Positions 7,997-16,524 of a stretch of 64,000 nt of DNA are shown here, one piece after another. The stretch covers positions 372,001-436,000 of the forward strand of contig NZ_CP117268.1 of NCBI RefSeq assembly GCF_007000325.2, given 5' to 3'. The notes beneath the pieces were generated by a model. That model had not been told where the DNA came from and ran no database searches. It saw only the letters and a list, made by a program, of their open reading frames with translations. The position numbers were made by a program, and so were the translations under genes. This stretch comes from Rhizobium rhododendri (GTDB taxonomy: Bacteria; Pseudomonadota; Alphaproteobacteria; Rhizobiales; Rhizobiaceae). Positions within the stretch are counted from its first letter, which is position 1, and each line of letters starts with the position of its first letter.

Positions 7997-8749
7997 ATGA
8001 CGGTGCGCAATAAATCTTTACACCCTCTGGCTGCCACGACAAGCTTTGCGGCTCAAGGACTTGCCGCACTCAATCGGATTGAATACCGACGCGTCGTCGC
8101 CGGTAACGATCTCGAAGAGATTTTCCGCCTGCGATACAACGCCTATCGGCGCGAAGAACTGATCGAGTCCGATGCGTCCCATCAGAGCGCGGACGCCTAT
8201 GACAGTTCGCCGAATGCCCAGATTTTCGGCCTCTATTTCGAGGATCGTCTCGCGAGCTCGCTTCGCATTCATTTCGCGACACCCACAGAGCGAACTTGTC
8301 CAACGAATTCGCATTTTCCCGGCGCTCTGGATTCCCATTTTGACAGAGGTTTCAAATTTATCGATTCCAGTCGCTTTTGCGCCGATTCATACCTGTCCGG
8401 TATCCTTCCATTTCTGCCCTTCATGACGATACGGCTGACGGCGATGGCATGCATCTTTTTCGACGCAGACTTCACGCTGTCCGTTATTCGTCCGGAGCAT
8501 GCAGGCTTTTATAAGCGTTACTACGGCATGAAAAAATGGAGAGGCAGCCAGAAGGTCGACTGGTTCGCCCATGAAGTGGATCTCTACGCCAATGGAAAAC
8601 TCGAAAACAGCGATTCCATCCTGAGTCGACTTCCTTTCTTCAGATCCCTGAGCTCAGAACGCAAACGCCTTTTCAGCACGCCGCCGGAGGGTGTGGAATC
8701 CGTTTCGGTCATTCCGTCGGCTGAAGCCGCAATTTTGATCGCGCGTTAG
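7997..8749 (+). CDS. FeeM-like N-acyl amino acid synthase (LuxI-type GNAT fold)
   Basis: 250 residues from ATG 7997, which has an AAGGAAAA site; an in-frame TTG at 7976 lies before that site. The N-terminal core, EYRRVVAGNDLEEIFRLRY with NAYRREELI, is the hallmark of the N-acyl amino acid synthase FeeM family, which resembles acyl-homoserine-lactone synthases and joins an acyl group from acyl-ACP to an amino acid. The central FKFIDSSRFCADSYLSG and later IRPEHAGFYKRYYGMKKW match the acyl-transfer core. No luxR gene is adjacent. The next gene, convergent, is a cyclic-di-GMP enzyme. The product is not predictable from sequence. Confidence 0.72.
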   Translation: MTVRNKSLHPLAATTSFAAQGLAALNRIEYRRVVAGNDLEEIFRLRYNAYRREELIESDASHQSADAYDSSPNAQIFGLYFEDRLASSLRIHFATPTERTCPTNSHFPGALDSHFDRGFKFIDSSRFCADSYLSGILPFLPFMTIRLTAMACIFFDADFTLSVIRPEHAGFYKRYYGMKKWRGSQKVDWFAHEVDLYANGKLENSDSILSRLPFFRSLSSERKRLFSTPPEGVESVSVIPSAEAAILIAR

Positions 8750-8783
8750 ATCTTTCGTTCCAACATTGCCTGCGACACCCGTT

Positions 8784-8806
8784 AACCGCACAGGTCGGTT
8801 TTTTTG
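8784..8806 (+). terminator. weak Rho-independent terminator after the FeeM-like gene
   Basis: AACCG (8784-8788) pairs with CGGTT (8796-8800) and is followed by a T run to 8805. The stem is only five base pairs, but position and T tract fit termination of the gene ending at 8749. Confidence 0.45.
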
Positions 8807-8974
8807 TTCTAACAGGCAAATCGCGTCATCGTGGATGCCCCGATATCGTGTCTGACAAAAGGTCAATCGGACGCAATATAAGGCTTTTTATGCCGCCTTT
8901 GACCGGACCTCTCTTCGCTCAATCATGGCAGGCGAGTGCGTGCATCTGAGCAAATACGACCACCGATGGCGGCA

Positions 8975-11413
8975 TCAAGGCTTTTTGATCCGAACAACTT
9001 TCTTTCCCGTCTGCCCTTTGTCAATCGCCAGGAGTTCATCTATGCGCGCATTGATGTCGTCGTTCACCATCGGCCGCCCAAACAAATAGCCCTGAATGAG
9101 ATCGACATTGGACATCTGTATAATATTAAGCTGCTCGAGCGTCTCCACCCCTTCAACCACGATCCCGAACCCAAGGGATTTGGTAAAGGTGACCATCGAG
9201 GTGAAAAACGTTCTGGCACGCTGATCCGTGACAATGTTCTCGACAAACGACCGATCTATTTTCAGTTTATCAAGTGGCATGTCGTTGATGAGCGCCAGGT
9301 TGGAATACCCAGTTCCGAAATCATCAATGGCGATCCTGATCCCCATATCTTGCAGATTGCGCAGGACGCCTGCGGCTTGGCCGCGGTCCTTTACGAAAAC
9401 GCTTTCTGTCACCTCTATTTGCAGTCGATGCGGGTCAAGTTTCGCACTGGTAAGCGCAATTTTTATGACGTCGAGTATCCTGTGGTTGGCAAGGTCAACG
9501 GCGCTCAGGTTGACCGACACGCATATGGTCGGGTCGTGCCACCCGGCGCAATCCCTGCAGGCACGGTTCATCATGGACACTGTCAGCTCGTGAATAAACC
9601 CGTATTGCTCGGCGATGGGAATAAATCGCGCCGGCACGATGCTACCGAGTTCCGGGTGGTGCCAGCGCGCCAACGCCTCACAGCAGACCAGCCTGGCGCC
9701 GTCGGGCGTGTACATTGGCTGGTAGACTGGCGTGATGTAACCCTCGCGCAGGGCGATCCTGAAGTCATCCTTCAGCTTCTGTTCCTTGTGATACTCTGCA
9801 GCCATCGCCTCATCGAATTGCAACCAGCCGATATCAGGCTCTTTCTTGGCTGTCAGAAGCGCGACATCGGCCTTTTTCATAGCATCTTCGAGGACGAACG
9901 AGTCCTTTCTACAGATGACCACGCCGCCCGAACATTTGATATCAAGCTTGCTCACGCGCTGCATGACGACACCGTCATCATTGTCGCCATCGTCCGCAAT
10001 TTCATAACGGCGGCAAAGTCGCGTGAAGATTTTGTCTAGCTCCTCCTTGATATGGCGCTCATCCTTGAGGCCCAAAATCGCGATCATGAATTCGTCGCCG
10101 CCCCAGCGCCCGCGCAGCATGCGCTCGGTCTCGAGCGCGTTGATCGCCTGGCCAACACTGCGAATGGCGGCGTCGCCCGTCGCGTGGCCAAAATTGTCAT
10201 TGATGAGCTTGAACTTGTTGATATCGAGTTGCCCGATGGCGATCAATTCTTCATCGCCCATCCCTTGCACGGCTTCGTTGATCTGTTCGATCAGGTAACG
10301 GCGGTTTGGCAGCCCGGACAGGTGGTCGAAGTTCGCATTGAGCCTGGCTCTCTCATAGGCCTCGACCCTCAGTGTTACGTCCTCGCAAATAAGGACAGCA
10401 CCGCCAATGGCCTCATCCTCTTTCGGGGTTCTCGTGGGTAGTTTGTTGACGGTCAACTGGATATGCTTGTCACCGATGTTGACCGTCTTTGAGGCCGAGT
10501 CGCCACCCATGAGGTCGCCAATTGCCGCCCTTAACTCGGACGCTTCGCCACGGGTCAGTTGATTGCTGACCATGCCAAGGGTGACCAGTCGCAAAAGGCG
10601 CGTCCTGTTGGCCACAACCGCCGCCTGGTCCGGGATGCCAAACATTCTTGCGGCCTTGAAGTTCATGATGGAGACCTTGTCGTTGTCGTCGATCATGATG
10701 AGGCCGCCAGGCATATAGTTCAGAGCCGCTTCGAACAGCTTCCGAAAAGCATTGGCGTGATGAAGGTTGGTCAAACTGCTGTACAGGATTCCACGGACCT
10801 GGCGCGCCATCTGGCGTGCAATCAGCATGACGGGAAGGAGCAGAAGGGCCGTGACGACCATGATTTTATCATTCGCCAAGACACCCTTGAGTGCCAAAGT
10901 TAACATCATGGGCGCGCAGGTGATGAAGACGAGAGCGTCGATGTTAAACTTGTCGCCGAAGTTCTTGCCGACCACCGAGTTCAATGTCCCGAGCGCCAGA
11001 CCAATTGCAGCGAGCGTGGCAAGGGAACCGGGATCGATCCAGACGGTAAAACAGGAGATAAAAGCCAGGCAAAGGGCCGTGGAGCAGGAACCGATGATAT
11101 AGCGGGCTCTCCAGATACGGATCTGGGCGTCCGTGACCTCATACCCGCGTTTGCGGGCCATCTGCCTATTGAAGTTGGACGAGTCCCACATCCGCACGGC
11201 GAGAATGAGAGTTAGGACAGCGATCAGATATAGGAATTCGCTGCGGCCAAGGTTGAAGTAGCCGAGCAGACAGACCGCGCATTGCGAAACCCAGCCCGTG
11301 ACCAGCGTCTCTGTCTGCATGAAAAGTGTGTCGACGAAAGACTTTTTAATAGACGGCGGAAGGGTTTCTTGCGCGAAGAGTGTTTTCAATCTCGTGGCTT
11401 TCACCTGGATCAC
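8975..11413 (-). CDS. membrane GGDEF-EAL cyclic-di-GMP enzyme
   Basis: 812 residues. About five to six membrane segments occupy 35-205. A PAS-like region (YMPGGLIMIDDNDKVSIMN) spans 225-345, a GGDEF domain about 355-530, and an EAL domain about 545-800. The cyclase motif RWGGDEF (about 436) is intact. The phosphodiesterase motifs are also intact: EALARW (about 580), DDFGTGYSNL, KIDRSFV, EGVET and QGYLFGRP. The protein could therefore make or degrade cyclic-di-GMP. The start is GTG at 11413, with another GTG three codons in. It is convergent with the FeeM-like gene, and the 190-bp repeat copy 2 lies about 500 bp upstream. Confidence 0.92.
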   Translation of the reverse strand: MIQVKATRLKTLFAQETLPPSIKKSFVDTLFMQTETLVTGWVSQCAVCLLGYFNLGRSEFLYLIAVLTLILAVRMWDSSNFNRQMARKRGYEVTDAQIRIWRARYIIGSCSTALCLAFISCFTVWIDPGSLATLAAIGLALGTLNSVVGKNFGDKFNIDALVFITCAPMMLTLALKGVLANDKIMVVTALLLLPVMLIARQMARQVRGILYSSLTNLHHANAFRKLFEAALNYMPGGLIMIDDNDKVSIMNFKAARMFGIPDQAAVVANRTRLLRLVTLGMVSNQLTRGEASELRAAIGDLMGGDSASKTVNIGDKHIQLTVNKLPTRTPKEDEAIGGAVLICEDVTLRVEAYERARLNANFDHLSGLPNRRYLIEQINEAVQGMGDEELIAIGQLDINKFKLINDNFGHATGDAAIRSVGQAINALETERMLRGRWGGDEFMIAILGLKDERHIKEELDKIFTRLCRRYEIADDGDNDDGVVMQRVSKLDIKCSGGVVICRKDSFVLEDAMKKADVALLTAKKEPDIGWLQFDEAMAAEYHKEQKLKDDFRIALREGYITPVYQPMYTPDGARLVCCEALARWHHPELGSIVPARFIPIAEQYGFIHELTVSMMNRACRDCAGWHDPTICVSVNLSAVDLANHRILDVIKIALTSAKLDPHRLQIEVTESVFVKDRGQAAGVLRNLQDMGIRIAIDDFGTGYSNLALINDMPLDKLKIDRSFVENIVTDQRARTFFTSMVTFTKSLGFGIVVEGVETLEQLNIIQMSNVDLIQGYLFGRPMVNDDINARIDELLAIDKGQTGKKVVRIKKP

Positions 11414-11912
11414 CTAACGACAGTAGTATTGCCCGTTTACCATCTGCAAAATTCATCCAAGAGATATGAAATATTCAGCACTCACGCAAAGGGAAACCCC
11501 CACTGCGCGATGTTACTTTGTACATCGTTAATAGAACCTGTGGCGTGAAGCTTTACTGCGCAGGCGTCCCATGCCGCTGTACGGAACTGGCACTGCTGGT
11601 TCGCACGTTTTCCTCACGGTGCCACACGTACTTGTCCGGAGCTAATTGTGTGTCCTCACATTGCTCGTCCTCGCAATGCGAGCATAGCCGAGGATCCGTT
11701 GCGGCATCGACTGGTTGTTGGTGTCTAATGGTGTCTGTTGGCTCACCGTCGTGCGTCCTCCCATCAGCCCTATAGTTTTCTGTATAAACAATGAGCGTCA
11801 GTAACCCCGCTGTTCCAAGTGCGTTTTAGGACCTTCACAGAAAGCTTTCTGCGGCAAAGCGCCTTCGTCGTGCGGCCGAAGAGGCAGAGAGCGTAAAAAT
11901 CGCTCGCTACCC
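11414..11912. other. intergenic region between GGDEF-EAL gene and repeat copy 2
   Basis: About 500 bp with no supported gene. TGCTCG/CGAGCA near 11665-11690 can form a six-base-pair hairpin, and AGAAAGCTTTCT near 11840 is palindromic. The part next to 11413 should hold the promoter of the GGDEF-EAL gene, but no clear boxes were identified. Confidence 0.35.
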
Positions 11913-12102
11913 ATGATTTCCGCTCAGGTCGGTCGCGGGGCAAAGTTCGCCATGCAACAGGGTCATTTTTTGCACGACAAACCCTGTCGCAATGTGAGGC
12001 TCGACGGCAATTCCTGAACGGAGGTTTGTCGTATAGGTTGCTATAGTAGGAATAGTCGATATAAGCGTCCCTCGGGTTCCGGATACTAGGTGTCAGGGTC
12101 TT
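11913..12102. repeat. 190-bp direct repeat, copy 2
   Basis: Same orientation as 1825-2014, offset by exactly 10088 bp with no indels. The core, including both alternative hairpins (ACAGGGT/ACCCTGT and ACGACAAACC/GGTTTGTCGT) and the 21-codon frame (about 11951-12017), is unchanged. Differences cluster at the two outer parts, for example GTCGTATAGG here against GTCGTATAAG in copy 1. Immediately downstream is gene debris with no counterpart after copy 1. Confidence 0.85.
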
Positions 12103-12330
12103 GAGAAAGCCGAAATTGAGAGCTACGGCGTTTATCTAAAAGATAAATCGCGTTCACCGAGTCCTGGCGGCAACAAGCGCGCCTGGCACCAACACGTCAT
12201 GGTGATCGCCGGAGAGAAATATTCTTTTCTAGCAGCATGGTCGGGCAAACTTGTATTCAAAGGCGAAACTGTAAACCTCGAGTGGGACTGGTATGAAACC
12301 CATAATCGTGCGTTACGCATTTCGGTAAGG
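12103..12330 (+). pseudogene. fragment of an unidentified protein-coding gene
   Basis: From 12103 the frame reads about 75 protein-like residues, including YGVYLKDKS, NKRAWHQHV, MVIAGEKYSFLAAW and VNLEWDWYE. There is no start codon with a ribosome site, and the frame degenerates into implausible sequence after about 12330. The 5' end abuts the repeat at exactly its right edge. I read it as an internal or C-terminal piece of a lost gene, truncated where the repeat element joined. Family not recognised. Confidence 0.4.
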
Positions 12331-12446
12331 TTTTTTGATATAAGGCAGCCAGATCAGAGAGACAGTTGCGTCACGAGGACCCTTACCCCTTGGTCGGGAT
12401 GCCTATCGATCTCTTCAGGATTGGCGGACTGTGGCGGAGGCTGCGC

Positions 12447-12825
12447 TCAGACTTTCGGAAGCGAATAGCAGGTGAGCACCGCGCTGTCTTCGCCCTCAAT
12501 GGTCACTTCGATGACTTCGTTGACGAAGTCCTGCCCCACGACGAATTCTTCCAGAATGAGCGCGAACAATTCCTGTTGTAGGGCCGGTAGGACCTGCGGA
12601 ACAATGATCACCAAGCCCGCATGAAACTCTTCTTTTGCATAGAGCTTGCGAAAGTCGCGAGTGTTGTTCGTTACGAATGTGAAATCCTCGGCCACGATCC
12701 GCGGCATTATCCCAGTCCGTTTCGCCGCTCAAACCCAGCCAGTTGACAGGGGAGCAGTCGTGGCCGGCACTTTGGGCCACGGCAACGAGCGACGTGTGAA
12801 GGCATTCGTCGATCATAAATTTCAC
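12447..12825 (-). pseudogene. DUF5615 (PIN-like) toxin, frameshifted
   Basis: The start MKFMIDECLHTSLVAVAQ with VNWLGLSGETDWD (from ATG 12825) and the continuation IMPRIVAEDFTFVTNNTRDF to stop 12447 are two frames of one DUF5615 toxin of about 125 residues. The join lies at about 12709-12713, where GGGATAATG stands for an expected GGGATATAATG, a two-base contraction of an AT repeat. Acidic residues of the PIN-like site (IDE; TNNTRDF) are present on the two pieces. The ATG overlaps the antitoxin stop (ATGA). In this state the toxin should not be made full length. Confidence 0.72.
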
Positions 12826-13442
12826 GATGCCGAGCCGGACGAATTGGAAGTCGTCCCAACACGCAAACGCTTTGTGGATGTCGCCTTCAATCCGAGTTCA
12901 GACAGCTTTCGCGGCCGTCCCCTTGCCGGATGGGCGGCAGCCCAGATTTCAGCAGACTCAACCATTCCTGGGCTGAGAGACGGATAGCCTTCAAGAATTT
13001 CCGATGTACTAGCCCCCTGAGCTTTCATCGCGGCGATCATTCTCACTGGAATGCGGGTCCCTTTGTAAACTGGCTCTCCACCCATGACTCCCTTGACGAT
13101 TTGTATCACCTGCTCTGCCTGCCTCAGTGATTCAGCCCGTGCTGCTAACTGTTTACGGGCGCGCGCAACATCCACGATGAGATAGTCGTCCGCCCGTACC
13201 GTATCCGCGTCGGGGTTCTGTTCGATGGTGTCGAACAGTCGTTTGCGGCGCTCGGCAGATAGGATTGACCCTACCCCATACCAAAGCTTCAGCCGCAACA
13301 GATCGTCATTATTGAGCGTACGCCCTTCGCCCCCGATAAACTGCGCAATGATTTGCTTGTCGATCGCGTTGTGCACCGACTTCACTGCGATCTCGCTCAG
13401 AGCTGCAGCTTCAGTCGGCGTATAGGCGCGTGAAACAGCCAT
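12822..13442 (-). CDS. DUF433-domain antitoxin
   Basis: 206 residues from ATG 13442. MAVSRAYTPTEAAALSEI is an N-terminal MerR-like or XRE-like DNA-binding start. The C-terminal DUF433 domain reads EPVYKGTRIPVRMIAAMKAQG and ILEGYPSLSPGMVESAEIW. DUF433 proteins are the usual partner of DUF5615 PIN-like toxins and neutralise and regulate them. The toxin start overlaps this stop by four bases. ATG 13442 was preferred to 13448 and to longer forms because the AAGGAG site lies seven bases before it. The gene is intact although its toxin is frameshifted. Confidence 0.8.
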   Translation of the reverse strand: MAVSRAYTPTEAAALSEIAVKSVHNAIDKQIIAQFIGGEGRTLNNDDLLRLKLWYGVGSILSAERRKRLFDTIEQNPDADTVRADDYLIVDVARARKQLAARAESLRQAEQVIQIVKGVMGGEPVYKGTRIPVRMIAAMKAQGASTSEILEGYPSLSPGMVESAEIWAAAHPARGRPRKLSELGLKATSTKRLRVGTTSNSSGSAS

Positions 13443-13447
13443 AATCA

Positions 13448-13463
13448 TTCTCCTTTTGGAGAA
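13448..13463 (-). promoter_or_regulatory. hairpin that buries the antitoxin ribosome site
   Basis: TTCTCC-TTTT-GGAGAA is a perfect six-base-pair inverted repeat. On the minus strand the AAGGAG ribosome site of the antitoxin at 13442 lies within it. It may act as a translational brake or as a protein-binding operator for the toxin-antitoxin pair; both are inferences from position. Confidence 0.4.
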
Positions 13464-13678
13464 GGATATGATGCGACGAATGCTGGTGGTAAAGCCCTCA
13501 TATTCGAGTTTTCTGCAATCTCTTTTCAATCACTCATCCAAGGCCAGGAGGCGATGGATTGGCACCTTTTGGCGATAGTGATGCGGAGTTGGAAGTGAGC
13601 GATGCTGATGGGTTCAATTCGAAATGCCCCTCGGGATAAGGGGTATCAGTCTTTCGCATCGATTGGCCAGATTTTCCC

Positions 13679-13709
13679 TTGCACCTCTAGTCGCTAGAGG
13701 TCGTAGAAC
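13679..13709 (+). promoter_or_regulatory. MerR-type (CadR/ZntR-like) promoter with operator
   Basis: TTGCAC (-35, 13679-13684) and TAGAAC (-10, 13704-13709) are separated by 19 bp. This overlong spacer is filled by the inverted repeat ACCTCTAG-TCG-CTAGAGGT (13683-13701). That architecture is diagnostic of promoters activated by MerR-family metal sensors, which untwist the spacer when metal binds. The only gene downstream is the P-type ATPase at 13737. No merR-family gene lies in the window, so the sensor must act from elsewhere. Confidence 0.8.
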
Positions 13710-13736
13710 TCTCACGGTGATAGTGAGGATTCCGAG

Positions 13737-16334
13737 ATGAGCGATTTGCTGCAGACGAAATTTCGGGTCGGGGGCATGGACTGTGCGTCTTGCGCCACCA
13801 AGATCGATACGGCCGTGAGGCGTATCCCCGGCGTCACCGACGTGTCCGTCTCGGTCACTGCCGGAACGATGACGGTCAAACACGACGACACCAGCGATCT
13901 CGACGCGATTCCAAAGAAACTGTTCGGTCTCGGCTACAAAGCGACACCTATTCCGACGAAGTCCAAACCAGTCGCTGCGGAACCCGTCTATGCCCATGGT
14001 TCGGACTGCGCGCACGACCATCAACATGCCGACTCCCACGACCACTCGGACCATGACCATCACCACGATCATTCTGGTCATAATCATGCCGACGATGGCT
14101 ATGGACCTGACCAGAACGCACCGCCACAGGACACGGCGCCTGGAACCCTGCAGGCCCGCTTTCGGATTGGCGGCATGGACTGTGCATCCTGCGCGGCAAA
14201 GATCGACACGGCTGTCAGGCGCATAGACGATATCGAGGACGTGTCCGTCTCGGTCACCTCGGGGACGATGACGGTGAAGCATCGCCAGTCCGCGGACATG
14301 AAAGCCGTCGAGAAGCAGGTCTCAGGTCTCGGCTATTCGATTGTCCCCATCCTCAAGGCGGCGCCGTCAGCGAGCCAGAGCGGCCCCCATTCGGGCCATG
14401 ATCACGGATCCGCTTCGTCGGGTGCGGAGATCGAAGGCCTTCATGGCCACGACCATAATCCGACCGAAGGCCCATGGTGGAACAGCAAGAAAGGCCGTCT
14501 GACCATCATGGCGGGTGCAGCGCTTGTCGTTGCCTACGGCATCGGTCATCTGTTCCCGGCCATCGCGACCTACGCCTTCATCGTCGCCATGCTGGTCGGC
14601 CTCGTTCCGATCGCCCGCCGGGCCTTCATGGCGGCACGTGCGGGAACCCCATTCTCGATTGAGATGCTCATGACGATCGCCGCTATCGGCGCAGTGATCA
14701 TCAACGCCACCGAGGAGGCTGCGGCGGTCGTCTTTCTGTTCTTGATCGGTGAACTGCTAGAGGGAGTTGCCGCAGGCAAGGCGCGCGACAGCATCAAATC
14801 CCTCACGGCGCTCGTGCCTAAAACGGCGCTGCTGGAGGAGGGCGGGAAGATCCGCGAAGTTCCGGCCGAGACCCTTGCGGTAGGTTCCATCATCTTGGTT
14901 CGCCCCGGCGACCGTATCTCTGCCGACGGAATCATCGTTGCAGGAGAGAGCTCGATAGACGAAGCCCCTGTCACAGGGGAGAGCGTGCCGGTCCGCAAGG
15001 TCGTCAATGACACCGTCTTCGCAGGCACCGTCAACGGCGACGCGGCACTCCGCGTGAGGGTCACGGCCGCTGCCGCCGACAACACCATCGCCCGCGTCGT
15101 GCGGCTGGTGGAGGAGGCCCAGGAATCAAAGGCTCCGACCGAACGCTTCATCGACCGCTTTTCACGCTACTACACGCCGGGTGTCGTCCTCGTGGCCGCA
15201 TTGGTGGCCGTCGTTCCTCCGCTCGTCGGGGGCGGTGTCTGGAGCGAGTGGGTCTACAAGGGCCTTGCGGTCCTCCTCATCGGGTGCCCTTGTGCGCTGG
15301 TTATCTCGACTCCGGCTGCGATTGCCGCATCGCTGTCTTCCGGCGCGCGACGCGGCCTGCTTCTCAAGGGCGGAGCCGTTCTCGAAGGACTCGGCAAACT
15401 CACTGCGATCGCCTTTGACAAAACGGGTACACTCACAGAAGGCAAACCCAAGGTAACCGACGTGGTGCCTTTCGGCCGAAAGGTCGATGAGGTCTTGCGC
15501 TACGCCGCCGCGCTCGAGATCGGGTCGAGCCATCCGCTCGCTGTCGCCATTCTCGACAAGGCGAAGGAGGACGGCATCGACGTTCCAGTCGCGACCGACG
15601 CGAAGGCGCTCGGCGGAAAGGGCGTGACCGCCGTGATAAATGGGGTCGAGGTCTTCTTCGGCTCGTCGAAGGCAGCAGCCGAGCGGGTCACGATGCCGAT
15701 GGCGCATTCGAAGGCGATCACGTTGCTCAACGACGAGGGAAAGACCGTCTCCGTACTTTTGATAGGCGACGTTCTCGCAGGTGCCATCGCCATGCGCGAC
15801 GAACCGCGTGCCGACGCCGTAACGGGCCTCAAGGCTTTGACCGACGCTGGCATCAAGACGGTCATGCTGACGGGCGATAACAAGCGGACGGCCACGGCCA
15901 TCGGCGCACAGCTCGGCATAGAGGTCCGCGCTGAGCTGATGCCCGAGGACAAGCAGCGGATCGTCGGCGAACTGAAGAAGGAAGGCTACGTCGTCGGCAA
16001 GATCGGCGATGGCATCAACGATGCTCCTGCGCTGGCGGCAGCCGACGTTGGGATCGCGATGGGCGGCGGAACGGACGTCGCACTTGAGACCGCCGATGCT
16101 GCCGTGCTGCATGGCAGGGTGGGCGACGTTGCCCTTATGATTGACCTTTCCAAGCGGACCATGCGCAATATCTTCCAGAACATCACCATTGCCCTCGGAT
16201 TGAAGGTGGTTTTCCTTGTGACCACAATTCTCGGCATTACAGGCCTGTGGCCAGCGATCCTTGCCGACACGGGAGCGACCGTTCTCGTAACCCTGAACGC
16301 TCTGCGCCTGCTGCGTCCGATCCGGGAAGTGTGA
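13737..16334 (+). CDS. zntA: heavy-metal P1B-type ATPase (Zn/Cd/Pb exporter type)
   Basis: 865 residues, longer than a typical ZntA because it carries two N-terminal heavy-metal domains, each with GMDCASC (Cys16/Cys19 and Cys149/Cys152). A His/Asp-rich linker lies between them (about 87-122), with another His cluster at about 225-245. The membrane metal motif is CPC (517-519), the phosphorylation site DKTGT is at about 561, and HP in SSHPLA and GDGINDAPAL are present. CPC with these features fits Zn2+/Cd2+/Pb2+ export. The upstream MerR-type promoter supports metal-induced expression. A strong hairpin terminator follows. The symbol is by family; exact metal preference is not determined. Confidence 0.9.
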   Translation: MSDLLQTKFRVGGMDCASCATKIDTAVRRIPGVTDVSVSVTAGTMTVKHDDTSDLDAIPKKLFGLGYKATPIPTKSKPVAAEPVYAHGSDCAHDHQHADSHDHSDHDHHHDHSGHNHADDGYGPDQNAPPQDTAPGTLQARFRIGGMDCASCAAKIDTAVRRIDDIEDVSVSVTSGTMTVKHRQSADMKAVEKQVSGLGYSIVPILKAAPSASQSGPHSGHDHGSASSGAEIEGLHGHDHNPTEGPWWNSKKGRLTIMAGAALVVAYGIGHLFPAIATYAFIVAMLVGLVPIARRAFMAARAGTPFSIEMLMTIAAIGAVIINATEEAAAVVFLFLIGELLEGVAAGKARDSIKSLTALVPKTALLEEGGKIREVPAETLAVGSIILVRPGDRISADGIIVAGESSIDEAPVTGESVPVRKVVNDTVFAGTVNGDAALRVRVTAAAADNTIARVVRLVEEAQESKAPTERFIDRFSRYYTPGVVLVAALVAVVPPLVGGGVWSEWVYKGLAVLLIGCPCALVISTPAAIAASLSSGARRGLLLKGGAVLEGLGKLTAIAFDKTGTLTEGKPKVTDVVPFGRKVDEVLRYAAALEIGSSHPLAVAILDKAKEDGIDVPVATDAKALGGKGVTAVINGVEVFFGSSKAAAERVTMPMAHSKAITLLNDEGKTVSVLLIGDVLAGAIAMRDEPRADAVTGLKALTDAGIKTVMLTGDNKRTATAIGAQLGIEVRAELMPEDKQRIVGELKKEGYVVGKIGDGINDAPALAAADVGIAMGGGTDVALETADAAVLHGRVGDVALMIDLSKRTMRNIFQNITIALGLKVVFLVTTILGITGLWPAILADTGATVLVTLNALRLLRPIREV

Positions 16335-16485
16335 TGCACAGAAAGGCCGGGTCCGGCGGCATCGTCCTGGTCACCGCGTTGATCTAGTTCAGCCTTTTCG
16401 GTGTGATTGCTGTGTGGAAGGACTGACATCCGCACTCATCGATCACGAGACCCGGCCGCCGTGCCGGGTTCGGTGCACTTTCTCC

Positions 16486-16509
16486 GGCCCGTCAGCCATC
16501 TGACGGGCC
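16486..16509. terminator. bidirectional hairpin between convergent genes
   Basis: GGCCCGTCAG-CCAT-CTGACGGGCC is a perfect ten-base-pair stem with a four-base loop. A second stem, ACCCGGC/GCCGGGT, lies just upstream at 16450-16469. They separate the ends of the ATPase (16334, plus) and the vWA gene (16525, minus) and most likely terminate both. T runs are short. Confidence 0.7.
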
Positions 16510-16524
16510 GCGACGGTTTTGAGA

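Noticed and set aside
7997..8749. Calling the FeeM-like gene a luxI acyl-homoserine-lactone synthase
   Set aside because: The N-terminal pattern fits the FeeM branch better and no luxR gene or lux box is adjacent.
8936..10039. 367-codon plus-strand frame antisense to the GGDEF-EAL gene
   Set aside because: It is a shadow: the minus strand carries intact EAL and GGDEF motifs across the same bases.
15162..16112. 316-codon minus-strand frame inside the P-type ATPase
   Set aside because: Antisense shadow of a GC-rich gene with complete DKTGT and GDGINDAP motifs; no domain recognised in the frame.
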